Shown here one piece after another: positions 51,201-58,849 of a DNA stretch of 64,000 bases. Source of the DNA: Eupeodes corollae (lineage: Eukaryota; Arthropoda; Insecta; Diptera; Syrphidae); NCBI RefSeq assembly GCF_945859685.1, contig NC_079147.1, forward strand, positions 183,937,174-184,001,173, in the 5' to 3' direction. The notes below the pieces were generated by a model, which worked only from the letters and a program-made list of their open reading frames with translations, was not told the DNA's origin and did no database searches. The first letter of the stretch is position 1. Each line of letters begins with the position of its first letter. The position numbers and the translations under genes are program-made.

Positions 51201-54200
51201 AATCGAAACTATTTGTTGTTGAAGTAAGCGAAAATAAGACCACAAACCTGCTTTTGGTTTTAACAAACGAAACAACTCACATGAACTTTCTGTTACAAAA
51301 CGTCACTAAATTAAAGAGTTAACCGTGCTCAGAGGTCCAACGAAGAATTACCAAAAAAAAAAACCAACAGCTTTTACTACTACTATTTGTTCCTGTAAGC
51401 ATGGTAACAAATCTTTTTCAGCTTGAGAACTGATTCACAGAGCTTGTTTCAAATCCAAGTATCTACTTGAATAACACCTTAAATGCTGTCTTAGAAATTA
51501 TAGCAATAATAGCAATGTTCTTATAATTATACATCCTAAATTCATTTTTACTGTTGGGGCAAATTTGTTCACAAAAATGCTTTGAAATCAACATTTGTAT
51601 AGAGGAACTAGTTGACCCGACAAACGTTGTTTTGTCATATAAATAATTTCTAGAAATTATTTGGATAGAAATAAATAACTTATTGTAAGTGTGTAAAGAT
51701 GTGGTATATACAGATATGGCCATAAACACCAAACAGAGTTTTAAAAATTCAATTTTTTATGAACTTAAAAGTATTTTTTCTTTTCAAGTTTGGTCTTCAT
51801 TTTTAAATTTTTTTTTCTTTCAAACTAAAATTACCCATTATTTGTTGTAAAATTATAACATAAATTATTTTGAATTCGTAATTGTAAAAAAAGGAATACA
51901 TTTCGTGAACATTTTAATAGATACAAAGATATAAAAAAATTAAATTAAATGCAGAGCTATTCTGGATCTAAAAATTATTTTAAAATCTAGCAGCCTGGCT
52001 CTAAGATTTAATTACAGTGTGACATCTGTTGGGTATTGAGTCAAATAATCGGTGGCATCCGTCCATTGAAATATTGTACCACTCCTGTTGAACCATCCTC
52101 CACAGAGCGGTTTAATTTTTGTTAAATGTTTCCCAACCACACATTTTAAATCTCCCCAAAATGTTCTATGGGATTTAAGTCAGGCAATTAGGATGGCCAC
52201 TCCTATACGCTTATTTTTTGGTCCTTAAAATACTTTTGAGCAGATTTGAATATGTGCTTAGGGTCGTTGTGCTGCTATAGAACACATTTGAGAGGCAGTT
52301 TCTCGTCCCCATCAGGCAGCATCGTATCCTTCATGATATTCACCTTCATATTTTGATCCATTTTACCCTCAATCAAATGTATTGGTCCAACGTCATACCA
52401 AGAAAATTGTGATGTTGCCGTCACCGTATTCTGAATGTATTTGGGATTCAGTTCTTTGAAATCAAGCCTTTTAACGCTTTGTCATTGCCGAACAAATTTA
52501 TCTTTGTTTCGTCCATCCACAAAACATCCCTGCACTTTTTCCTCCTTCTGGCCCACTTCAATCAAAATGATCGTGGGCGAATTTAAACCGCGTTGTTATA
52601 TTTTGTTTTCCTTAGAAAGGGCACCATTCTAGCGATCCTTCTGAACAAGTTAGCTTCAACAGGTTTTCTACAAACAGTTTTGGGAGTTATTGGAAGATAT
52701 AGTTTGTTTTTTTATTTGTCTTGAAGACTTGTAAGGGTTATTTTTGTAGGCGCAAATTATCTTTCAGTCTTCCCTCGGGGTTGTTGGTTTGCTTGGGGAT
52801 ACCCTCTGTATTTTGGCTCTCCTCATTATTCTAGCTATTTCCCTAAAAGATTTTCCCTCACTTCGTAGAACTAAAATGATAGCTTTCTCTTCTAGGGAAC
52901 AATGCTTACCGCTTCACCTTTTTTCCTTAAAATATTATTAAAATAATTTGAATTTACTTCCTAAAGTTATTGTTTTATAAATAAAAACAAATATTAAAAT
53001 TAGTTGAATATTAAGGTTTGTGTTAAAATGTGTTTATATTTTAATGTCCACACAGTCTTAACGGTTCATCTCCAAACGATCAAAAATAAAAAAAAAACCA
53101 TGTTATGCATACAAAAGTAAAACTTTTTTTTGATAAAGGTTAAAACTACTTTTAATTCATGTTTTTGTTTTAATTTGGTTTTACTCTTATCAACTGTCTC
53201 TGTGTGTATTTTAATGTCCATGTCTGTAAGTGGGATATGTATAGAGCAATGTAAACGGTGACAAAATATTAAAATAACAAATCACCAAACAATTTACAGC
53301 TTCGGTAGCATTATAAGCTGTATCAATAGATTTGTATGACACCTAATCTCCTGGTAACAAATGTTGTATCTTGAGATTTAATTCGTTCACATCCACATTT
53401 TTGCTTCTAAAATAAATATGATTTGTATATTGTCTGTGTACCTCGGGAAATATCTGCTCAATAAGAGCATCTTGTGAATCAATAATCTTGCAGAAATCGA
53501 CTGGTAATTTTATGCATGCAGTTGCATCTGTAGTAACTTTTCCGTCGCCTATATCTACCAGTTGTTTTAAGAATGTTTCAGCGGTAGGATCTTGAAGCAT
53601 TTTAATAAGCATATTTACTTTCAGTTGTACTCTTTCAACATTGAAGTAAGCGAAAATAAAACCACAAACCTGCTTTTGGTTTTAACAAACGAAACAACTC
53701 ACATGCACTTTCTGTTACAAAACGTGCCGAACAAATTTATCTTTGTTTCGTCCATCCACAAAACATCCCTGCACTTTTTCCTCCTTCTGGCCCACTTCAA
53801 TCAAAATGATCGTGGACGAATTTAAACCGCGTTGTTATATTTTGTTTTCCTTAGAAAGGGCACCATTCTAGCGATCCTTCTGAACAAGTTAGCTTCAACA
53901 GGTTTTCTACAAACAGTTTTGGGAGTTATTGGAAGATATAGTTTGTTTTTTTATTTGTCTTGAAGACTTGTAAGGGTTATTTTTGTAGGCGCAAATTATC
54001 TTTCAGTCTTCCCTCGGGGTTGTTGGTTTGCTTGGGGATACCCTCTGTATTTTGGCTCTCCTCATTATTCTAGCTATTTCCCTAAAAGATTTTCCCTCAC
54101 TTCGTAGAACTAAAATGATAGCTTTCTCTTCTAGGGAACAATGCTTACCGCTACACCTTTTTTTCCTTAAAATATTATTAAAATAATTTGAATTTACTTC

Positions 54201-56828
54201 CTAAAGTTATTGTTTTATAAATAAAAACAAATATTAAAAACTAATATTTTAGATACTAGTTAAATATTAAGGTTTGTGTTAAAATGTGTTTATATTTTAA
54301 TGTCCACACAGTCTTAACGGTTCATCTCCAAACGATCAAAAATATAAAAAAAACCATGTTATGCATACAAAAGTCAAACTTTTTTTTGATAAAGGTTAAA
54401 ACTACTTTTAATTCATGTTTTTGTTTTAATTTGGTTTTACTCTTAGCAACTATCTCTGTGTGTATTTTAATGTCCATGTCTGTAAGTGGGATATGTATAG
54501 AGCAATGTAAACGGTGACAAAATATTAAAATAACAAATCACCAAACAATTTACAGCTTCGGTAGCATTATAAGCTGCATCAATAGATTTGTATGACACCT
54601 AATCTCCTGGTAACAAGTGTTGTATCTTGAGATTGTATTCGTTCACATCCACATTTTTGCTTCTAAAATTGCTGTTTCTGCCAGGCACTCATGATTCGTA
54701 TATTGTCTGTATATCTCGGGAAATAAGAGCATCTTGTGAATCAATAATCTTGCAGAAATCGACTGGTAATTTTATGCATGCAGTTGCATCTGTAGTAACT
54801 TTTCCGTCGCCTATATCTACCAGTTGTTTTAAGAATGTTTCAGCGGTAGGATCTTGAAGCATTTTAATAAGCATATTTACTTTCAGTTGTACTCTTTCAA
54901 CATTACGCCAGTGGAGATGATTTTAAGCACCCGTTGATCTCATCACTGTTTGTCTAAAATCACCTGAAAGGAGTAACGTAGTGCCGCCAAATAGTCTGCA
55001 GTTGTTTTTTATTTTTCAATGTCCTGTTCACGGCCTCAAGCGAATAATTGTGTGACGAAGTGCATTCATCTCAGATGATAATTTTGAACTGTATCAGTAC
55101 CCTGGCCATCGATGATTAATGGTTTTTTTTTTTTTTATTACACAACGCATCTAAGTTAATTTAAATATTTAGTAGCAGTTTAAATACTAAATCAACTGTT
55201 CTGCCTCGGTCCAATAAAGTTGCCGCAATGCCACAAGATGCAACAGCCAATGCCATACCATTATTTGATCGTATTTTAGCAAGAATTAGCGAAGTAAGGA
55301 GTGTTTTGCCAGTCCCACCTGGTGCATCAAAAAAAAAAAAAAGAATCCACCTTGTCCTGCCGAAACTGCGAGCATTATGTGTTCAAAAATGTTTTTTTGT
55401 TCTTCATTCATTGGTGGGACATTGCAAGCAACAATTGCTGCCATTTCATGAGTATTGTATTGTAGTTCACGATTCAATACAGTGTCTATTAAAACAGATG
55501 CATTTCGATTTGGTGAATGCAATGATTTATAATTTTGACCAAGTTGATGTTTATGTTTGATTTGAGAACAATTAAAGTGGTGATTCTCATCGGCTTTGTT
55601 GATCTTTTTGATGATTAAATGAAAACAGTTTTCATCAGATTTTTCCCAACGTTTCGACGGTGATTTCGATGTGAATGCATACCGAAATAACTGAGTGGTA
55701 AGTTGGCAATGGTAATGCAAAGATCCTTAATTGCAATCAATGCTTCAATGTACATAACGTCACTGAGTACTATCAAAGGATCGTAGCACCGTGTACGATG
55801 TTGATGCAATTAAACCATAACACTTAGGAATATAAAAAATAGATAAAAACCTATTCTCAGACCTACCGAATGTATATGCAAAATTTTATTCAAATTGGTT
55901 AAGCGGTTTCGGGGAATATGGCAACTAACACTGTGACAGGAGAATTTTATATATTAGATCTATATGTTGAAAGGTTTATTATTGATAAAGCCAATCAGCT
56001 TTGTTGTATGCCATTGAACCAAAGCCTCTGAAACTTATGTTTAAAACTTAATCCACAATTAACAAACTAGGGGCTAATATGATTCCTAAATATGTGCCTA
56101 TTTTATGCCTCTACGAAATAAACAATGTTATTCGATGCATTTGCTAGGTTTGTTTTTACTATTTCTATTTCTTTCAACCCTCTATGGAAGTTTTTAACAA
56201 TGTCATCCGTCCATACATTTCAAAACAATTGAACTATGTCATTACTTCTGTGATGATGGTTTTCTAAAAACAAATGCCTAAACTTTCTTCATCTTTAAGC
56301 ATAACCCTTAAGAAGTTCACCTTTAGAAACACTCAAGTGGTCTTTTTCCAAAATTAAACCAAAATGCTCATAAATAATTTGTCATGACATGAATATTACA
56401 ATTGATGTGACAAATGCGTCATTTTGTTTTTTTTTCAAAAAATACAAATTTCAACATTCATTCTTAAATGTTTACGAATTAAGTACAATTGACTAAGAAT
56501 TGTTATTAACAATTTGTTTGTTTAAGTTTTAGCGCAATTTCCATTCACAAAATCAAACTGACAAGTGTAGAAACGCAATATACTGTTAAAGAGGAAAATT
56601 ACTGTCAATGTGCTTTGCTGCTTTTCCTTTCGTTTAATAAACAAAACTTTGTCAATGACTATTTCATAATTTCATCCTTCTCCTTCCCAAATGATTACCC
56701 AAACATTATATTTTTTTAAACTTACACTTAATTATGACTTCCTCACGAACAATTTGATTGAAATCATTGTCATCCAACGGTTCAGTTTTTATTTCAACCG
56801 CTTCCATTTCTACAGACTGTGCTTCCAT
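23811..56828 (-). CDS. Multi-C2H2 zinc-finger protein, 12 coding exons over 33 kb
   Basis: Probable nuclear DNA-binding regulator; I do not recognise the specific gene. Coding exons in transcript order: 56828-56726, 47675-47602, 47543-47154, 47093-46946, 46889-46833, 46769-46707, 46615-46556, 46471-46322, 46246-46118, 40829-39363, 39306-38918 and 24212-23811. All eleven junctions have GT/AG ends and keep frame: 3432 nt, 1143 aa. Most introns are phase 1. The N-terminus (MEAQSVEMEAVEIKTEPLDD) and several later stretches (KEEPLDDDDD, VKMEEDI) carry SUMO-site-like KxE motifs. About eleven C2H2 or C2HC fingers: four in exons 3-4, one at the end of exon 10, six over exons 11-12, some with classical TGEKPF linkers. 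A lysine/serine-rich segment and an Ala run lie in exon 10. Introns 1, 9 and 11 are transposon-filled. Missing phase-symmetric exons cannot be excluded. Confidence 0.88.
24618..27852 (+). mobile_element. 5'-truncated LINE with RNase H (LOA/R1 group), nested in piggyBac
   Basis: A direct repeat ccgcatt at 24611-24617 and 27853-27859 marks the insertion. Coding pieces in order: end of the endonuclease domain (HHTVWGSTNINDRG...FSDHR, 24700-25000), RT fingers (KAAGPDGIIPVEL near 25670, PKDLRPISLSSF near 25850), palm motif FLDIEGAFNNV (26043), KYLGLVLDKKLNWK (26430-26470), RNase H FYTDGSKTKEG (26981) with ..FSDSQAAIKSL (27165) and WVPGHRDIPGNCNADELA (27287), then a CCHC-like tail (27600-27660). 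Part of the RT, including the YxDD motif, is missing near 26210. The 3' end is (AACCT)n. Confidence 0.92.
27990..29760 (+). pseudogene. piggyBac transposase pseudogene
   Basis: Frames at 28385-28660, 28617-28913, 28914-29168 and 29196-29546 together cover most of a transposase: TSEDEIYGYIAKLLYAG, LERFEQLRYxIRFDD, the first catalytic Asp in TVDEQLVGSRGRCPF, YGINIFWIVDAA, TTDNYFTS, NVTKGGVDTFDRL and TCKRKTNRWPV. A Cys/His-rich C-terminus (29550-29725) fits the piggyBac zinc-ribbon. At least four frameshifts or stops separate the pieces, so it is inactive. Confidence 0.9.
30024..31251. repeat. Putative TIR element with an internal ~173-bp tandem array
   Basis: Left end has taacttcccat (30024-30034); the right end has it inverted (atgggaagtta at 31241-31251). 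Inside, three units of about 173 bp (30181-30350, 30351-30525, 30526-30700) each run aaaacaatatttt..., ttttgaaaagatat..., tttttaccaactttt..., aaaactgtcaattcgattt. A unique right part includes tcttctggttcttgagctat and a run of acgta/cgcac words. No coding capacity. Two partial relatives are at 21186-21830 and 42935-43077. Confidence 0.7.
32672..32900 (-). repeat. tRNA-derived SINE inserted in the LINE
   Basis: Reads gatggcgcaacagtccgtt, then gaatccgaacgactaatttg and cctcgcaagaggcagt, then the reversed B-box gggattgaaacgaagacctc. The A-box end is replaced by a repeat of ctcaactggaatgacgg. Confidence 0.85.
32930..33222 (-). repeat. tRNA-derived SINE, near complete
   Basis: Best copy in the window. 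In reverse orientation it runs from ggtggcgcaacagttc through gggcctagtgacttacaact, cctcgcaagaggcagtaccc, the reversed B-box gggttcgaacccaagacctc and the reversed A-box gcactaaccatcatgccacg. Confidence 0.9.
33561..34885. other. Intron 11 DNA without a clear element
   Basis: No gene or classified repeat. A weak RT-like word is discussed under rejected items. Confidence 0.35.
34890..35045 (+). mobile_element. LINE 3' coding fragment
   Basis: Reads LLDNIQRRAFKMIDNNNV and SLERHRRNDG, the same C-terminal segment as at 32520-32570, so it is a separate short copy or displaced piece of that LINE family. Confidence 0.6.
35090..36640 (-). mobile_element. RTE-like non-LTR retrotransposon remnant
   Basis: Minus-strand order: SNKAAGADGLNAELFKAAG (36550-36490), GPYQCGFRPGKSTVDQIFTLRQIL (36280-36200), HHLFIDFKAAYDSINRDELYRAM (36165-36100), FRQGDALSCDFFNIVLERIV (36000-35930), YADDIDIIRRTQRDV (35870-35820), and further 3' a YGPVCIEEE.RT-type stretch near 35400. 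Frameshifts at about 36190, 35925 and elsewhere. The 36650-37080 stretch, with inverted aggagaggt/cctctcc words, may be its 5' part. Confidence 0.8.
37130..37680 (+). mobile_element. Small Jockey-like LINE fragment
   Basis: Pieces resembling ..KLSHIF..(T)LPFQHGF.K at 37280-37370 and FFADDMKVFK at 37505-37535. Too short and broken to place in a clade. Confidence 0.4.
37697..37962 (-). repeat. tRNA-derived SINE
   Basis: Starts ggtggcacaacagtcagtt, contains ggcctagtgacttacaac, gccgaatccgaacagctta and tttctcgcaaaaagcagtac. The promoter end (gggcaggggacctccggcg) is decayed. Confidence 0.8.
37965..38330 (+). mobile_element. RTE-like LINE fragment
   Basis: Reads ADDDIIRRTEQAV near 37980, then LGLHISPRKTKYK, VVQSFKYPGSIVAADN and a LAPYMRKDEADI-type end near 38270. 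This is the RT C-terminal part of the family at 35090-36640 or a close relative, in opposite orientation. Confidence 0.65.
38331..38845. other. Intron 11, 5' end
   Basis: No element recognised between the RTE fragment and exon 11. Confidence 0.3.
38918..39306 (-). CDS. Zinc-finger gene, exon 11 (main finger cluster)
   Basis: Contains CHLCHVTLADNATLRKHQLEMH, CYICSKLCSSRTLLAEHMKSDC (C2HC), CNVCDKKFHTKSTLNLHKTMH and CSFCQKRFRTRGQLTVHTRTH, then TGEKPFPCK and a gtaagt donor. The last two are linked by canonical TGE-type linkers, typical of DNA-contacting fingers. Confidence 0.95.
39363..40829 (-). CDS. Zinc-finger gene, exon 10 (large linker exon)
   Basis: 1467 nt. Acidic DEPESPEPEQPD-type start, lysine-rich KKKKRKYALKN (possible nuclear localisation signal), an Ala run (ASAAAAAALAVAV), then one finger CPACPRQYTQLRPFKKHLLTIH near its 3' end. 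The rest looks disordered. Confidence 0.93.
40860..42120. other. Intron 9, unclassified
   Basis: A GC-richer island at 41090-41370 (with cccgggagtggtggccaag) stands out from the AT-rich background but matches no coding family I recognise. The rest is featureless. Confidence 0.35.
42125..42905 (+). pseudogene. Second piggyBac transposase remnant
   Basis: Reads WTTVSGQSLKAFTF (42210), FLGVVMYMGIVKYLSIAHIW (42430-42495), MSQNRFQLLLQFIHFADNS (42535-42595) and a damaged VDVSMV/..QYKP stretch near 42690. This is the N-terminal half of a piggyBac transposase; the later catalytic Asp residues are not seen. It is only distantly like the 28-kb copy. Confidence 0.75.
42935..43077. repeat. Fragment of the 30024-31251 repeat family
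   Basis: Matches 30838-30965 through cttgtttggtatcacgtta, aagtctctagcgttttt and taaactgctatggtaaaa. Confidence 0.75.
43078..43150. repeat. Right-end fragment of the 62740-63221 TIR element
   Basis: Shares caatcagataccagaaact, gccttactttcaagtccc and gtttgaacctgccc with 63160-63221. It directly abuts the preceding repeat fragment. Confidence 0.8.
43440..43800 (-). mobile_element. LINE fragment upstream of an RT domain
   Basis: The minus-strand frame at 43694-43470 contains KENEKQEPWFDEESLEAR, like the endonuclease-RT linker of non-LTR elements (PWFDxEC...). It lies 3' of the RT in the neighbouring copy, so it must come from a separate insertion. Confidence 0.45.
43841..45670 (-). mobile_element. 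LINE family A copy, RT largely readable
   Basis: A 300-aa open frame at 45531-44629 covers the RT N-terminal half: MKPAEFFKYGTVELI, NYREISFLNSCYKIF, SQAGFRSGYSTIDHIFVLK and palm motif FFVDFKSAFDTVNRQ. Beyond it come SGVRQGCTMSPSLFALFIEG (44580-44520), FADNIVVLASS in place of FADD (44460-44430), EFKYLGVIL (about 44240) and FYVKRIFRVPSNTPNYIV (44010-43955). An in-frame stop before FADN and the Asp-to-Asn change mean no active RT. Confidence 0.85.
46118..47675 (-). CDS. Zinc-finger gene, exons 2-9
   Basis: Eight small exons (57-390 nt), the last seven phase 1 at their 3' end except exons 2 and 3 (phase 0). Exons 3-4 hold fingers CKFCDMFLKSRTALKLHERNC, CRLCGQKF..H..IH, CDICNLKF..H..KH and a degenerate CQQCGEICKTYEDLKKHTC; the third is split by the intron after CD. 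Exons 5-9 are lysine- and glutamate-rich with no known domain. Confidence 0.85.
48050..48700 (+). mobile_element. LINE family A fragment
   Basis: Contains VNFKEAHETVKRQALIYKL (48090-48150; compare FKSAFDTVNRQALFYKL at 44.7 kb) and, at 48500-48610, CVLWNALELLESFDHFKGIQ with LTVSTPLYAFYLKAH. The middle is scrambled. Confidence 0.6.
48767..48960 (-). mobile_element. 5'-truncated copy of the (AACCT)n-tailed LINE
   Basis: Reading on the minus strand, gcctcagtgtttcctacttc then catcacggatagccact then aacctaacctaa closely parallels 27790-27852. Only the 3' end was inserted. Confidence 0.7.
49190..51005 (+). mobile_element. I-clade LINE remnant with RNase H and (TAA)n tail
   Basis: Pieces in order: FGIPQGSPLSVALFIMAFNEI (49260-49325), VYADDLFIMCKL (49360-49395), KWCNNSGAKLSLNKCKTLHICRK (49450-49520), RNase H WIPVFTDGSKSTLNTSFAV (50170-50230) and WVPSHIGIPGNEYVDKAAKLC (50440-50500), then a fragment ending YHHVEFPKNEC-like near 50820. 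The 3' end is aaataataataatac (50987-51003), the TAA tail typical of I elements. Stops and frameshifts are throughout. Confidence 0.85.
51711..53226 (-). mobile_element. Tc1-like transposon (1516 bp) inside the Helitron
   Basis: Ends CAGATATGGCCATAAACACC (left) and, on the other strand, CAGACATGGACATTAAAATA (right) are imperfect inverted repeats of about 28 bp, each flanked by TA (51709-51710 and 53227-53228). The minus-strand transposase is broken but recognisable: KHCSLEEKAIIL and GKSFREIARIM (N-terminal HTH, 52910-52830), PKTVCRKPVEANLFRRIARM (52690-52630), WARRRKKCRDVLWMDETKINLFG (52560-52490) with the first catalytic Asp, and a degraded C-terminal half to about 52020. Confidence 0.88.
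53343..53612 (-). pseudogene. Helitron helicase fragment, duplicate copy A
   Basis: 89-codon open frame with MLIKMLQDPTAETFLKQLVD, KLPVDFCKIID and NVDVNELNLKIQHLLPGD. Compared with copy B (54874-54600) it lacks a 20-odd-base stretch that encodes the conserved LAETAIL segment. Confidence 0.8.
54600..54874 (-). pseudogene. Helitron helicase fragment, duplicate copy B
   Basis: Same start as copy A. It keeps the CLAETAIL segment before NVDVNE but has a deletion and frameshift at SRDIQTIYES. It continues upstream into the rest of the helicase (54906 onward), so this is the ancestral position. Confidence 0.8.
55960..56720. other. Zinc-finger gene intron 1, proximal part
   Basis: AT-rich; no element or gene recognised. 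Confidence 0.35.
56726..56828 (-). CDS. Zinc-finger gene, first coding exon
   Basis: 103 nt from ATG (context aaatcATGG) to the donor gtaagt, phase 1. It links in frame to exon 2 nine kilobases away. Confidence 0.8.
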
Positions 56829-56829
56829 G

Positions 56830-57120
56830 ATTTCAGAATTTTAATTGATTTGTACAATAATTTCAAGATGTTGTTTAAAATTTAGAATATATGCAATTGA
56901 TTTAGTGAATATTAAATAATTTATAGAAATTACTAACTCTTAGAATTTTACTTAATAAATTAACTTAAATGTAAAAATTAAAAAAATATATTTTGACCAG
57001 ATCTCTTTGAACAGCAACACAACTGACAAGCGGAGAATTAACAAACAAAAAGCACTCGATTACCTGTCAAACGACACAGTGGAGGAGAGCTGAAACAAAA
57101 CGGAACGGAATGGAACCAAA
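56830..57120 (-). promoter_or_regulatory. Inferred 5' UTR / promoter region of the zinc-finger gene
   Basis: Placed only by position upstream of the start codon. The 57000-57120 part is less AT-rich than its surroundings. No TATA box can be assigned. Confidence 0.3.
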
Positions 57121-58845
57121 ATGCAAGTCTACACTCATTTTCTGTTATGTGGTGAAATTTTGTCTGTCGTGTTTTTCATTTTCATATTTTCAAAGTTCGA
57201 GTTGGTTGAATCAGTTTTTATAAATTTTATTTTCGTTATGACGGTTGTGAAACTATCGTCATTGTGTTCGGTCAAGTTTGTCGACGGTTTATTCGTCTTA
57301 ATTTTAAGTTAATTTGCTTACCCTTGCTCCGTATAAAATTATGGGACTTGATATTCTCAAATCCAATCAGTGGGGTGTGGAAAATTGGAAATTTTATCGG
57401 TATAACAACTTTTTCTAAATGTTTCTTTAATTGGTGGTATTGAAAAATGTGGATTCTAAAAATACTTTTCCGAAAATAACTGCGGGATGGAATAAAACGT
57501 AGTGTTCATCATCTTTATCAATAGACACAAATTCTTGATTGCCCGTGGCCGTGACCCGCTGCTTGACCGTTATTAGAATTTGGAGAATCGTCCACCGCAC
57601 AGCTGGCTGCAGCCGGCGAATATGGACATGGAGGTGATGGAAGATTATTGGGGTGAGTTCATACTTTGTTTGGATTATTTTTCTAAAAAGTTCTGTTTGT
57701 TTAAATATTTGTTTAATTTTTGGGCTTACTCAGCGATGGAATCATTTGTCATATTTAAAATTTAAGTTAATTTTCTTGCCGGGGTCTTTGGTAAGAACAG
57801 TGAAGTTCTTAAGAAACGTTCAAATTATGAATAAGTTATTTGGTACATTTTTTGGGTTTTCACGTATTACAAATTCTTCACTTTAGATAAAAGTAGAAGT
57901 AGGATCCCACTGGGATTAGACGTTTGCTTAAGTTTTTATTCAAAGCGTTTATACAATTGGTAACCCTTATACATCTCGAAGGCATGTTCGTAGAGTATGA
58001 TAAGTAGATTGTTGGTCCGGTATTACAATACACACATGTATTTAAAGCGCATGTTTCTTTGGGTTAAAGTGTTATCGGTGATGCTCTCGTTATTACACGA
58101 AGACTTTTCTCATTTTTAATTAATTGGAGTTAAATATACTCAAACTTTTGTTGCTTGCTTTGTTTGTCGGTGTGTGATTAAAGCATGGTACGCAACTCTA
58201 GCTTAAATTTAGCTTCCAGGCAAAAAACTGAATGAAGCTTAAATTTAGCACAGCATTTATCTCTAAATATTTTTGTTTCATAGTGTACATTATTCGGCTG
58301 TAAAAAAATTGACAGACTAAGAAATTACTCGGTGCATTTTTTACGAGCTAAATTTTGACAGATTATTTAAGGTCGTAGCTGAAAGGGGAAATGGTATGGG
58401 TTGAATCTTCTCAAAAACTTTGTTTTAATAGATATAGATATGCAGGGTTATCCATTTTGCGGTTTCAAAAGTATAGGGCTGGAATTCGACATCTGTCAAA
58501 CTAAGTTGTTACACCAATTTTTTTACAGTTGAAAGTCTGACATTTACAACAATGGATCGCGCGACTCATTCAAATTGTTACAACCTACTACAAAAATTTA
58601 ATATTTAGATATTGTGAGGTCCTTCGAGCAGGTTTGCAGATTTCCCAGATCTAAGCACAGACTAATGCTGGGCAGAGGCAGAGGCCCGTGTAAGCATTTA
58701 CTAGTCATGGTTGGAGGTTCATGAGAGGTTGGATCAGTTCCTCAAGAAGAGAAAAGAATCAAATCAAATCAAATTCGAAAAACAACATAAAACATTTATA
58801 TACATTAGCTTAATTCTAACATAAATAATATTTAACAATAACTTT
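57121..58845. other. Intergenic region right of the zinc-finger gene
   Basis: Short frames at 57121, 57580 and 57653 have no recognised domain and look like chance. The word cttaaatttagc is repeated at 58202 and 58239. No classified repeat. Confidence 0.35.
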
Positions 58846-58849
58846 AACT

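Larger units (their letters stand above)
52486..54906. repeat. Tandem duplication, ~1.24-kb units
   Basis: 52486-53645 and 53725-54906 are nearly identical from tgccgaacaaatttatcttt to tgtactctttcaacatt, offset 1239 bp at the left edge. Each carries the right half of the Tc1 element and the 3' helicase block. The joining ~80 bp (53646-53724, gaagtaagcg...ctgttacaaaacg) also occurs at 51223-51303, outside the Helitron end. Confidence 0.93.
51608..55958 (-). mobile_element. Helitron, degenerate, with nested Tc1 and internal duplication
   Basis: Minus-strand 5' end TCTAATATATAAAATTCTC at 55958, preceded by A; 3' end acgtttgtcgggtcaactag at 51608, followed by T, so it sits between A and T as Helitrons do. 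A hairpin (gacaaa-acaacg-tttgtc, 51636-51619) lies 7 nt before CTAG. Coding traces are of the PIF1-type helicase: ELQYNTHEMAAIV and MNEEQKNIFEHIMLAVSAGQGG (55500-55340), Walker A GGTGKT after a poly-T frameshift (55320), GIAATLL (55235), GGTTLLLSGDFRQ (about 54980-54940), then the C-terminal blocks with KLPVDFCKII and LLPGD. The Rep domain is not seen. Confidence 0.88.

Noticed and set aside
55228..55560. 110-aa plus-strand frame starting MPQDATANAIPLFD
   Set aside because: Antisense of the Helitron helicase Walker A region; the minus strand carries the conserved GGTGKT and GIAATLL motifs.
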